20,569 bases of DNA from positions 1-20,569 of the IMG/VR virus record IMGVR_UViG_3300009494_000026. One strand, written 5' to 3'. The notes below the pieces were generated by a model, which searched no databases, was not told the DNA's origin, and worked only from the letters and a program-made list of their open reading frames with translations. Of the stretch, positions 7,503 through 12,835 are shown piece after piece. This DNA comes from a virus. How positions within the stretch are numbered: the first letter of the stretch is position 1; the number at the start of each line of letters is the position of its first letter. Position numbers and translations under genes: made by a program.

Positions 7503-7856
7503 ATGCGATGTGTGATTGACGTGACACAGACAGCGACCTGCACTCGGGAGGTTATCGTCGAGGCTGACAACGTGCGGCTTGCCGCTGTCGCCGCAGAGAT
7601 CGTGGTCGAGCGCGCGCTCGGCCGCAAGGTCTATCTCGACCGCGAGGATTGGGACACGATCGAGCTAGACGGAGAGCTCGAGACGAGTAACGCCGAGCAG
7701 CTCCTCGATCGTCGGACGCGGGAACGCCGCGAGCTCGGCGCGCGTTCTGATGCTGAGTGCGATTCCTGCGACGCGACGCCGGTCCGGACGACCCGCTATG
7801 GCGACGCCCGCGTCTGCTCCGTGTGTCTCTCGAAGCTCCCGCCACTCTCAGGATGA
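7503..7856 (+). CDS. Small protein with C-terminal CxxC pairs
   Basis: I chose ATG 7503 because AAGGAG lies 7 nt upstream; the longer reading back to 7380 overlaps the previous gene. The 117-residue product begins MRCVIDVTQTATCTREVIVE and has a ferredoxin-like looking alpha/beta start (VIVEADNVRLAAVAAEIVVE) of a type seen in small phage proteins. The C-terminus has two cysteine pairs, CDSC and CSVC (about residues 90-109), spaced to bind one zinc ion around a short basic hairpin. The stop overlaps by 9 nt the end of the minus-strand gene at 7848-8180. Function unknown. Confidence 0.6.
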   Translation: MRCVIDVTQTATCTREVIVEADNVRLAAVAAEIVVERALGRKVYLDREDWDTIELDGELETSNAEQLLDRRTRERRELGARSDAECDSCDATPVRTTRYGDARVCSVCLSKLPPLSG

Positions 7857-8180
7857 CGACTTCGCTCCCCTGTCGGGATAGCACCGGGCTCGGTAATGCG
7901 GGTCGGCAAGGTCTCGGTCGCTTCCGATTATGTCGAGCAGTCGCGCGATCGCGGGGTCCGGCTTCATGTCGAGCGGGACTCCGGGCGACGGTTGCAGTCG
8001 GTCGCGCGCGCATTCGTACGCGCGGCCGAGCGACCCCGCGATCTTCTCGACGTTCTCTGTGCTAATCACGCAGATGACGCGACCGTCCGCGAGGAAGAGC
8101 GCGACCTCTTCGACGACGTCCGCGACTATCAAGAGCGCGTCCGTTCGGTCGATCATGCTTCGTTCGATTCTCTCGTTCAC
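7848..8180 (-). CDS. Hypothetical minus-strand protein within the plus-strand accessory block
   Basis: On the minus strand a GTG start (8178-8180) has AAGGAG 6 nt upstream, a near-ideal ribosome binding site, which decides the strand over the plus-strand reading. The 110-residue product (IDRTDALLIVADVVEEVALF, LADGRVICVISTENVEKIAG, LGRAYECARDRLQPSPG) has a typical alpha/beta, acidic composition, whereas the opposing frame is arginine-rich and unconvincing. The last third (KPDPAIARLLDIIGSDRDLA) is helical. No family was recognised. It is the only minus-strand gene between 284 and 12537 and starts divergently from the operon at 8488, separated by a 307-bp region with promoter and terminator signals. 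That places it as a possible regulator or independently expressed gene; this is inference. Confidence 0.7.
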   Translation of the reverse strand: MNERIERSMIDRTDALLIVADVVEEVALFLADGRVICVISTENVEKIAGSLGRAYECARDRLQPSPGVPLDMKPDPAIARLLDIIGSDRDLADPHYRARCYPDRGAKSSS

Positions 8181-8361
8181 GTCGATCTCCTTCCGTTCGG
8201 GTCTACTCTATGGCGCCGGTCGGCGCCGCGAATGTTGCCCGTCCTCAAGATCACAAAGGGGGGGCTCGCGCTCCGGAGGGGACATCGCTCCCGGCCCGAG
8301 CTCGCCGGCGGCGGCCGCCGATCTTCCTGATTCCCTCTGAAACCCCTCTGTGTGGCCGTTT

Positions 8362-8390
8362 GAAGCCCCGCGAAATCGTCGCGGGGCTTC
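8362..8390 (+). terminator. Hairpin terminator candidate
   Basis: GAAGCCCCGCG pairs perfectly with CGCGGGGCTTC (11 bp, 7-nt loop). On the plus strand it is followed by GCTCTTTCAT, a weak U-rich tail; the minus-strand tail is CAAACGG. It would stop plus-strand transcription of the 4780-7856 genes before the next promoter. Confidence 0.6.
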
Positions 8391-8405
8391 GCTCTTTCAT
8401 AGACA

Positions 8406-8433
8406 TTGCGCCTTATAGGTATATACTTATAGT
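8406..8433 (+). promoter_or_regulatory. Promoter-like AT-rich site with CTTATAG direct repeats
   Basis: TTGCGC (8406-8411) and TATAGT (8428-8433) are spaced 16 bp, a sigma70-like arrangement; TATACT (8422-8427) is an alternative -10. CTTATAG occurs twice (8412-8418 and 8426-8432, repeat period 14 bp) flanking the perfect palindrome GTATATAC (8419-8426), which could be an operator overlapping the promoter. The operon beginning at 8488 lies downstream. Confidence 0.5.
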
Positions 8434-8487
8434 AGGTGGGCGGGGCGCGGGAGGAGCCGACGAGGGAGTCCGAGAAGGGAGCTGGGA

Positions 8488-8829
8488 ATGAAGGCGACGA
8501 CGGAGGCGACGACGAGCGGGACGAGCGATCGGACGGGTCTGCAGTTCATTTCGATCGAGGAGGCCAGCGTGACAAACGATACCAGAATCCACGACGCCGA
8601 AGGCGTGGCGGTCAGAGTCGGAGACGAGATCGAAATGGTCGTGCCAATGGACCCGACGAGCTCGCCAGCTCAGAAACCGCGGAGGACGTTCGGTCGCGTG
8701 ATCGAGGTCAGGACGGAGGCGACGGTCCACAAGCCGGCCGCTGTGATCGTTGGCTGGCATCACACTCAGCGCGTCGCAGAGCTCGACCCGATCGTGTTCG
8801 AGAACTTCTGCAGGGTACTCGTATCGTAA
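8488..8829 (+). CDS. Hypothetical protein, first gene after the 8406 promoter
   Basis: ATG 8488 has GAAGGGAG upstream and gives 113 residues. An in-frame GTG at 8569 has GAGGAGG five nt upstream and would remove a low-complexity Thr/Ser-rich N-terminus, leaving 86 residues, so the start is uncertain. The conserved-looking core (AEGVAVRVGDEIEMVVPMDP, RRTFGRVIEVRTEATVHKPA, AVIVGWHHTQRVAELDP) reads as a small beta-barrel, SH3-like in rhythm, with a VGDEIEMV motif. No family recognised. A hairpin (8845-8870) follows the stop. Confidence 0.6.
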   Translation: MKATTEATTSGTSDRTGLQFISIEEASVTNDTRIHDAEGVAVRVGDEIEMVVPMDPTSSPAQKPRRTFGRVIEVRTEATVHKPAAVIVGWHHTQRVAELDPIVFENFCRVLVS

Positions 8830-8844
8830 TCGGAGGAGCTAACC

Positions 8845-8870
8845 GGCGGCCGGGCTCCGGCCCGGCCGCC
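8845..8870 (+). other. Intercistronic hairpin
   Basis: GGCGGCCGGG pairs perfectly with CCCGGCCGCC (10 bp, 6-nt loop CTCCGG) in the 59-nt gap between two genes. No U-tract follows; the ribosome binding site AAAGGAG of the next gene begins 4 nt later. It could be a weak terminator, an RNA stabiliser or a translational control hairpin. Confidence 0.7.
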
Positions 8871-8888
8871 ACGAAAGGAGCTGGAGAA

Positions 8889-9521
8889 ATGGAGACGACA
8901 AGGGAGAGAGCGCGATCGCTTTCGACGGTTGAGACGGCGAAGCTGGTCCGGAAGGCGCTCCGGGCTGAGTTCCCGGCGACGAAGTTCTCCGTCCGCTCGT
9001 CGAACTACTCGGGCGGCTCCTCGATTGATATCCGCTGGACGGACGGCCCGACGTCGGTCGAGGTCGACGAGGTCTCCGGCGGCTTCGCCGGCGGCGGTTT
9101 CGATGGCTCGATTGATCTCCGCTACTACGTCACGAGCTGGCTCGCGCCGGACGGGACCGCGTCGCCGGCCCGCTCAACCGGGACCGAAGGCTCCGGCGGA
9201 GCCTACGCCGGCTTCGACTACCCGCGGCCGCACCCGGACGCGGAGCTCGTCACCTTCGGTTCTCACTTCGTGTTCACACAGCGGGAGACGACGCTCGACG
9301 AGGCGACGATCGGCCGCGACCTCTGCGAGCTTCAGCGGATCGAGTTCGTCGACCTCAATCAGTGCGGGATCCTCGGTGCGGGCGATCGGTTCAATCTCCG
9401 CGATCACGTGCGGAACATGGTCGCCCGGACGTCGATCCCCGCCGGCGCGGTCTACGCCGGCGTCCATTACGACCACGACGGCGCGACGGCTCGCGAGTGG
9501 TGCGCGATCGACTTCGTATAG
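8889..9521 (+). CDS. LPD29 (large polyvalent protein-associated) domain protein
   Basis: ATG 8889 is preceded by AAAGGAGCTGGAGAA; upstream parts of this frame belong to the previous gene. The 210-residue product opens with STVETAKLVRKALRAEFP and KFSVRSSNYSGGSSIDIRW followed by TDGP and a glycine-rich GGFAGGGFDGSIDLRYY (residues about 12-84). This is the signature of the LPD29 domain found in phage, plasmid and polyvalent proteins. The rest (FDYPRPHPDAEL, FVFTQRETTLDEATIGRDLC, VYAGVHYDHDGATAREW) has no recognised domain. LPD domains accompany proteins delivered with mobile elements or acting early in infection; its activity is unknown. Confidence 0.78.
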   Translation: METTRERARSLSTVETAKLVRKALRAEFPATKFSVRSSNYSGGSSIDIRWTDGPTSVEVDEVSGGFAGGGFDGSIDLRYYVTSWLAPDGTASPARSTGTEGSGGAYAGFDYPRPHPDAELVTFGSHFVFTQRETTLDEATIGRDLCELQRIEFVDLNQCGILGAGDRFNLRDHVRNMVARTSIPAGAVYAGVHYDHDGATAREWCAIDFV

Positions 9522-9530
9522 GTTCAAGCG

Positions 9531-9558
9531 GGGAGCCCGGTCGTGAGGCCGGGCTCCC
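9531..9558 (+). other. Intercistronic hairpin
   Basis: GGGAGCCCGG pairs perfectly with CCGGGCTCCC (10 bp, 8-nt loop) in the 54-nt gap after the LPD29 gene. AAGGAG follows within 3 nt. It has the same placement as the hairpin at 8845-8870 (between a stop and a ribosome binding site, no U-tract), so the two look like one kind of control element. Confidence 0.7.
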
Positions 9559-9575
9559 GGAAGGAGACCGTTCAG

Positions 9576-9848
9576 ATGCATACCTGGCAAGAGCTCCGAT
9601 TTGATGAGGCGACGAGGATCGAGCTCCGCTCGGGCGTCAGTGTCAGGCCCGTGCAGGACCGCTTTTGCGGTCAGGGCTCGCTCGGCTTGTCCGCCGGCGT
9701 GTTTGTTTACTGCGATTTCGGCTTCACGTACGGCGAGCGGGAGGTCCGGGGTCACCCGAATCTCGCCGGGCTCTCCGTGTGGCGCATGGTGTATCTTCCG
9801 TCCGTCGTGTCGATCCGCGGCGCGATCTACGAAGGGGGACCGCGATGA
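9576..9848 (+). CDS. Hypothetical phage protein
   Basis: ATG 9576 has AAGGAG 9 nt upstream. The 90-residue product (MHTWQELRFDEATRIELRSG, AGVFVYCDFGFTYGEREVRG, SVWRMVYLPSVVSIRGAIYE) appears to be all-beta with aromatic residues and two cysteines. No membrane segment, signal peptide or catalytic motif is visible. Its stop overlaps the next start as ATGA, so it is probably co-translated with the ribbon-helix-helix protein. Family not recognised. Confidence 0.6.
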   Translation: MHTWQELRFDEATRIELRSGVSVRPVQDRFCGQGSLGLSAGVFVYCDFGFTYGEREVRGHPNLAGLSVWRMVYLPSVVSIRGAIYEGGPR

Positions 9849-10039
9849 AGGCGACGAGAAACTGCAAGCGCGTGAACGACGCGGTAACGCTGTTCAAGCT
9901 CCCGGCGTCTCTGCTCCGGAGGATCCGCGACGCGGCGAAGCGGGAGCGCGTCTCCGCGTCGAAGCTGATCCGGACGGCCGTGATCCGGCTCCTCTCGGAT
10001 CTCGCGGCTGGCAAGGGGAAGGAGATCGTCTGGCGGTAG
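9845..10039 (+). CDS. Ribbon-helix-helix (CopG/Arc-type) DNA-binding protein
   Basis: ATG 9845 overlaps the previous TGA (ATGA), with GAAGGGGGACC upstream. The product has 64 residues. The pattern AVTLFKLPASLLRRIRDAAK (residues 13-32) followed by RERVSASKLIRTAVIRLLSD is the ribbon-helix-helix plan: one short DNA-contacting strand, helix A, a turn with S-x-S, then helix B. Such proteins bind operators as dimers and serve as phage repressors, plasmid copy or partition regulators, or antitoxins. No toxin-like partner is evident; the upstream gene is not a known toxin. Candidate targets in the window are the CTTATAG repeats (8412-8432) and the 36-bp repeats, which is inference. Confidence 0.75.
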   Translation: MKATRNCKRVNDAVTLFKLPASLLRRIRDAAKRERVSASKLIRTAVIRLLSDLAAGKGKEIVWR

Positions 10040-10174
10040 GGGCTTGTTTTCGGCGCTCAGGGCCGATCTCGCGCGAATTCCTCGATGTAATGTCATTTAG
10101 GCCCGAGATCTGCACTTGACTATGGTAGTGCTGGAGATCGTGAAGTGAGATAGACTTAATCGAAGGAGGACGAC
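10040..10174 (+). promoter_or_regulatory. Intergenic region with possible promoter
   Basis: This 135-nt gap is more AT-rich than its surroundings from 10083 on. TTGACT (10116-10121) matches a -35 box, but the hexamer 16-17 bp downstream is poor, so promoter function is only suggested. GCACT and AGTGC arms (10112-10116 and 10127-10131) form an inverted repeat around it. GAAGGAGGA before ATG 10175 is a strong ribosome binding site. Confidence 0.35.
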
Positions 10175-10297
10175 ATGGGACCCGAGACAGTTCAGGAAAT
10201 GCTCGCGCTAGTGAGCCCGATCCTTTGGGTCTGTGGTGGCGCTATCGTGCTTGCGATCGTGGTGATTCGAGTGCTCGTTCTTAACGACAACGACTAG
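10175..10297 (+). CDS. Tiny single-span membrane protein (40 aa)
   Basis: ATG 10175 has AAGGAGGA 6 nt upstream and the frame ends at TAG 10295-10297. The 40-residue product starts MGPETVQEMLALVSPILW, continues with a hydrophobic segment (ILWVCGGAIVLAIVVIRVLV, residues 16-35) that is long enough to span a membrane, and ends in an acidic LNDND tail. Small membrane proteins like this can be holins, antiholins, toxins or envelope modulators, but the family is not recognised. The strong ribosome binding site and clean hydrophobic span support a real gene. It lies just upstream of the structured-RNA candidate. Confidence 0.65.
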   Translation: MGPETVQEMLALVSPILWVCGGAIVLAIVVIRVLVLNDND

Positions 10298-10316
10298 GGG
10301 ATCGGAGCAGAAGCGA

Positions 10317-10423
10317 CCCGGTCCTCGGAGCCTACGGCAAGTCGGTTGCATACGCGCCTCGAAAGAGGTTGCCCGAGGGTGGCACCGAGGGCACGACCCA
10401 CCAACGGCCAGCCGGGGACCGGG
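10317..10423 (+). ncRNA. Structured RNA candidate (riboswitch- or ribozyme-like)
   Basis: Positions 10317-10328 pair with 10412-10423 (12 bp, one G-U). Inside are a short hairpin GCAA/TTGC (10337-10340 with 10346-10349), CCTC-GAAA-GAGG with a GNRA tetraloop (10357-10368), and two interleaved 5-bp helices: TGCCC 10370-10374 with GGGCA 10389-10393, and GGTGG 10378-10382 with CCACC 10398-10402. The last two define an H-type pseudoknot. The element ends 8 nt before the AGGAG of the next gene, the usual place of a cis-regulatory RNA. I do not recognise it as a known class. Confidence 0.55.
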
Positions 10424-10443
10424 AAGCACATAGGAGACCCGTT

Positions 10444-10635
10444 TTGAATCTAGCAATCGAGAGAATCCGGCTGACGTCCGCGCTTAAGCTCGCCCCGCTC
10501 CTCGTCGGGCTCCTCGTCGTCGGGCTCGCAGTCCAATGTTCCCGCGCCGCGCGCGCTTGGGTCGATCAGGCTAGGGCTCTCGCGCGCGCTCGTCTCCCTC
10601 AGGCATTTGAGGGTGAGGGCCGGCGGCGATGGTGA
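10444..10635 (+). CDS. Small single-span membrane protein (63 aa)
   Basis: A TTG start at 10444 lies 7 nt after AGGAG (10432-10436). The 63-residue product has a short basic N-terminus (IERIRLTSALK), a hydrophobic span (LAPLLVGLLVVGLAVQC, about residues 16-32) and an alanine/arginine-rich helical tail (RAARAWVDQARALARARLP). One membrane span with a helical periplasmic or cytoplasmic tail recalls small accessory lysis or envelope proteins, but no family can be assigned. Its stop overlaps ATG 10629 of the next gene by 7 nt. The structured RNA directly upstream may control it. Confidence 0.55.
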   Translation: MNLAIERIRLTSALKLAPLLVGLLVVGLAVQCSRAARAWVDQARALARARLPQAFEGEGRRRW

Positions 10636-11306
10636 GAACAATTCTGACATTCGTCCTTGCGGTCAGCGTCTCGACCGCGATCGCCGGCGGGCCGTCCCCG
10701 ACGGTCGATTGGCTCACGACGTTCGAGATCGCGCCCGGCGACACGGTCGCGGTCTGGAGTCTCGTTGATTCGTTCGACCTCTGGCCGTCCTCTTTCGACG
10801 CGCGCTCCCGCGCCGCTTACGACGCCGGACACCTTGAGGACGCGCGCTACATGTTCACGAACAAGGGCGATTATCTCCGCGCGATCGTGTATCTCGCGGA
10901 GGGCTCGACGTGGATCCTGAGCTCGGAGACCCGGATCGTATTCCACTACGCGGAGCTGGATCTTGTAGCAGCCGAGATCCTGTCTCCTACGGCCGCGCGC
11001 GACGTCGTCAGGATCTCGACCGACGGCGTCGTGCTAGGTCGGACTCCGGGGCTCATGCGATCGCGAGACGGTGGCTTTCGCGTCTATCTGAGATTCCCGC
11101 CGGGCTCCTTGCCTCGACCGGCGAAGCGTTGGATCTTCGGAGGCAATCGTTGGGGCGTCGTCCGTCCCGAGTCCTGCACGATCGAGAAAGGAGAATCCAA
11201 TGAAACGGTTTCTGGTGATCTTCGTCGTCTGTCTGCTGGCGCTCGCGCCGATGCTGACGGCGGCGCTTCCGAGCTCGTGCTCGGTCGACGTGGCGACAGC
11301 CCGTGA
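10629..11306 (+). CDS. Secreted hypothetical protein
   Basis: ATG 10629 overlaps the previous stop. The 225-residue product has a Sec-type signal peptide (MVRTILTFVLAVSVSTAIAG, cleavage probably after AIA near residue 19). The mature part (FEIAPGDTVAVWSLVDSFDL, YMFTNKGDYLRAIVYLAEGS, TRIVFHYAELDLVAAEIL, RVYLRFPPGSL, RWIFGGNRWGVVRPE) looks like a beta-rich exported domain. The last 35 residues overlap the next gene by 107 nt and look like out-of-frame sequence (DLRRLSAGARADADGG), so the ancestral stop may have been lost by a small mutation. Function unknown; it pairs with other small exported proteins here. Confidence 0.65.
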   Translation: MVRTILTFVLAVSVSTAIAGGPSPTVDWLTTFEIAPGDTVAVWSLVDSFDLWPSSFDARSRAAYDAGHLEDARYMFTNKGDYLRAIVYLAEGSTWILSSETRIVFHYAELDLVAAEILSPTAARDVVRISTDGVVLGRTPGLMRSRDGGFRVYLRFPPGSLPRPAKRWIFGGNRWGVVRPESCTIEKGESNETVSGDLRRLSAGARADADGGASELVLGRRGDSP

Positions 11307-11394
11307 CGAGGGAGACAGTGGCGAGTCCGAGCTCACGTTTTGGGATTGGTGCGTCATGTACTGGACATCCCACTTGGACGATTGGCCGATGTAG
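11200..11394 (+). CDS. Small secreted protein with signal peptide
   Basis: ATG 11200 has AAAGGAGAA 5 nt upstream, a strong site that supports this start although the previous frame still runs through it. The 64-residue product begins with a clear signal peptide (MKRFLVIFVVCLLALAPMLT, cleavage probably after TAA or near residue 22). The mature peptide is acidic, with two cysteines and a Trp/Tyr-rich end (TFWDWCVMYWTSHLDDWPM). Short acidic Trp-rich exported peptides could act at the envelope. Not recognised as a family. A strong hairpin follows at 11404-11439, ending this gene cluster. Confidence 0.65.
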   Translation: MKRFLVIFVVCLLALAPMLTAALPSSCSVDVATARDEGDSGESELTFWDWCVMYWTSHLDDWPM

Positions 11395-11403
11395 GCTGAC
11401 GCG

Positions 11404-11439
11404 GACGGGAGCGCCTTCAGCACGTGGGGCGCTCCCGTC
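11404..11439 (+). terminator. Hairpin after the 11200 gene
   Basis: GACGGGAGCGCC (11404-11415) pairs perfectly with GGCGCTCCCGTC (11428-11439), 12 bp with a 12-nt loop. It begins 10 nt after a stop codon. No U-tract follows (ACAGATGG), so it is terminator-like in position but may need other factors. Confidence 0.55.
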
Positions 11440-11466
11440 ACAGATGGTTGGTCAGGATAAACTCCG

Positions 11467-11805
11467 ATGCCTATTCGACCCGAGGAACGCAAGCGCTATC
11501 CGAAGGATTGGGCCGAGATCTCTCTCCGAGTGAGACGCGAAGCTCACTGGAGCTGTGAGTGGTGCGGTGCGATCGACGGGCTTCCGCACCCGACAACCGG
11601 AGCGACCGTCGTTTTGACAGTGGCTCACCTGGATCACACTCCGGAGAATTGCCAGCGCTCGAATCTGCGGGCGCTCTGCCAGAAGTGTCACAACGCCTAC
11701 GACGCCCCGCACCGTCGTGCTGGCATTGTCACGCGCCGCGTCCACGCAGAGGAAGCCGCCGGACAGATTCGGCTCTACAGGCTTGAGGATACCGGATCTG
11801 CCTAG
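11467..11805 (+). CDS. HNH endonuclease
   Basis: This 112-residue protein starts MPIRPEERKRYPKDWAEISL, a very common opening for phage HNH proteins. CEWC (about residues 31-34) and CQKC (about 75-78) form the structural zinc site. The catalytic part is VVLTVAHLDHTPENCQRSNL, with the AHLDH histidines and the Asn of NCQRSNL, followed by RALCQKCHNAYD, so the H-N-H signature is intact. The product cuts or nicks DNA. In HK97-type phages such proteins aid terminase-mediated packaging when next to terminase; here it is 6.8 kb away, beside a parS-like site, so a homing or other role is possible. An AGGAT element precedes the start. The stop is TAG 11803-11805. Confidence 0.93.
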   Translation: MPIRPEERKRYPKDWAEISLRVRREAHWSCEWCGAIDGLPHPTTGATVVLTVAHLDHTPENCQRSNLRALCQKCHNAYDAPHRRAGIVTRRVHAEEAAGQIRLYRLEDTGSA

Positions 11806-11811
11806 CCGCTT

Positions 11812-11827
11812 TGTTTCACGTGAAACA
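11812..11827. promoter_or_regulatory. Perfect parS-type centromere site
   Basis: The 16-bp palindrome TGTTTCACGTGAAACA is identical to the canonical chromosomal parS consensus recognised by ParB/Spo0J across most bacterial phyla. It lies in the 46-bp gap between the HNH gene (stop 11805) and the 57-residue gene (start 11852). No ParA or HTH-containing ParB is in the window, so host ParB is the natural ligand. An exact match by chance in 20 kb is very unlikely. Confidence 0.88.
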
Positions 11828-11851
11828 CGCCTTGACGGAAGGAGGCCGCTC

Positions 11852-12025
11852 TTGTATAGCCGTTTCGTAGTCGAGGCCGACGCGCGGGAGCTCCGCGCGC
11901 TCCTCAGAATCGCTCGCCGGCTCACAGGTAAGATCGCCAGAGGGGCGGCGCTCGAGATCTGGGCGCTTGTGTGGAATTGGACTATCGCGGGGATCGTCCC
12001 GCGAAGAGAAAGGAGTCGATCGTGA
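11852..12025 (+). CDS. Small basic protein with hydrophobic C-terminal helix (57 aa)
   Basis: A TTG start at 11852 has GAAGGAGG about 8 nt upstream. The 57-residue product (YSRFVVEADARELRALLRIA, RRLTGKIARGAALEIWALVW, NWTIAGIVPRRERSRS) begins with an amphipathic, arginine-rich helix and continues to a Trp-rich hydrophobic segment that may insert into membrane, with a basic tail. The stop overlaps the next GTG start as GTGA. No family recognised. It follows the parS-type site directly and is probably co-translated with the secreted protein downstream. Confidence 0.55.
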   Translation: MYSRFVVEADARELRALLRIARRLTGKIARGAALEIWALVWNWTIAGIVPRRERSRS

Positions 12026-12537
12026 GAGCTCTTGTTGTGCTCGTCCTGGTGGCGCTGATCGCGCTGGTCCCCGTCGCGGTGTGTTTGGCCGAAGGGACGG
12101 AGCCGTTCGATATGAGGACGGCGTTCGAGCAGACGGAGGAGAAAGAGCCGCTGGACGACTGGTATGGCATGCTGGAGTTCCAGGGCGGCACGACGTACGA
12201 CGTCGGGAGCAACATCGCGCGGCTCTACGCGGCGGGCAAGTTCGGCGGCTGGAGAGAACTTACCGGGATCGTCGGCACCGAGTTTGACGTCGACGACGCC
12301 ACGGACGAAAACGGCCCGGTGACTGCGCTCGTTGGTGCGACCTACAATCTCGGGAGTCTCAAGGACCACGGCGTTGAAGTATCGTGGGCCGAGTACTTCC
12401 GGCTGAACGTGGGCGCGTGTATCACCTACGGATGGGTAGAGGACACGCCGACGGAAGGTTGGGGCTGGCGTGTCATGGCGAGCGCGGTCGACGTGTCGTT
12501 GAGCGACGGCGGCGCGAAGAGGCAGCGGGAACGATGA
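12022..12537 (+). CDS. Exported beta-rich hypothetical protein
   Basis: A GTG start at 12022 overlaps the previous TGA (GTGA) and has AAAGGAG 6 nt upstream. The 171-residue product begins with a signal peptide (MRALVVLVLVALIALVPVAV then CLAEG; cleavage near CLA). The mature protein has regularly spaced beta strands with glycines and aromatics (YDVGSNIARLYAAGKF, LVGATYNLGSLKDHGVEV, FRLNVGACITYGWVEDTP, WRVMASAVDVSLSDGG), which recalls small outer-membrane barrel or surface proteins and would imply a Gram-negative host. No family assigned. It is the last gene of the rightward arm; the non-coding hub begins right after it. Confidence 0.65.
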   Translation: MRALVVLVLVALIALVPVAVCLAEGTEPFDMRTAFEQTEEKEPLDDWYGMLEFQGGTTYDVGSNIARLYAAGKFGGWRELTGIVGTEFDVDDATDENGPVTALVGATYNLGSLKDHGVEVSWAEYFRLNVGACITYGWVEDTPTEGWGWRVMASAVDVSLSDGGAKRQRER

Positions 12538-12751
12538 GAGACAGGTCCGGACCGGGGACTCGTCACGGCGCGTTGCTTTCGCGACGAGAAGCTGGTTTAG
12601 ATCCGTGACATGTGAGCACGCCGCGCACGGATCCGAGTCCCGGCCGGGCCGTAGCGGGTTTCAGACCCGGCGGGAATCCCGCGCTAGAGCAGGCTCTCAG
12701 GCGCGCCGTTCGCCGCGAGGGGCCGTCCGCGGCTCCTCGTGCGTCTCGGAG

Positions 12752-12787
12752 GAGAACGTCGCTCAGATCGGCTCTATGGAGCTCGGA
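12752..12787 (+). repeat. 36-bp dispersed repeat, copy 2
   Basis: This copy begins GAGAACGTCGCTCAGATCGG and ends TATGGAGCTCGGA. It differs from copy 1 at two positions and from copy 3 at two positions in the first 34. It sits 12 nt after the TCCG-loop hairpin and upstream of the AT-rich patch of the candidate origin. Confidence 0.92.
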
Positions 12788-12835
12788 GGGTCTCCCCGAT
12801 CCTCGGTCGCGAGCTCGTCCGCTCCGTCCTTACTG

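Larger units (their letters stand above)
8181..8487. promoter_or_regulatory. Divergent intergenic region with promoter, terminator and operator-like repeats
   Basis: No convincing gene lies in these 307 bp, which separate the minus gene starting at 8180 from the plus operon starting at 8488. From left to right: the ribosome binding site of the minus gene, the inverted repeat GGCGCC-N4-GGCGCC (8212-8227), a strong hairpin (8362-8390) and an AT-rich promoter-like patch (8404-8434). The AT-rich patch stands out sharply in this GC-rich sequence. The layout fits separate control of the downstream operon. Confidence 0.65.

Noticed and set aside
7896-8330. Plus-strand ORF opposite the 7848-8180 gene
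   Set aside because: Arg-rich, no ribosome binding site; the minus-strand reading has a near-ideal ribosome binding site and normal composition.
9505-9570. GGTTCAAGC stretch as a tRNA T-arm
   Set aside because: No cloverleaf can be built around it; the paired region is the 9531-9558 hairpin. No tRNA was found elsewhere.
11452-12369. Minus-strand ORF of 305 codons
   Set aside because: It runs antisense through the HNH gene and the signal-peptide genes, which have better ribosome binding sites and recognisable motifs.
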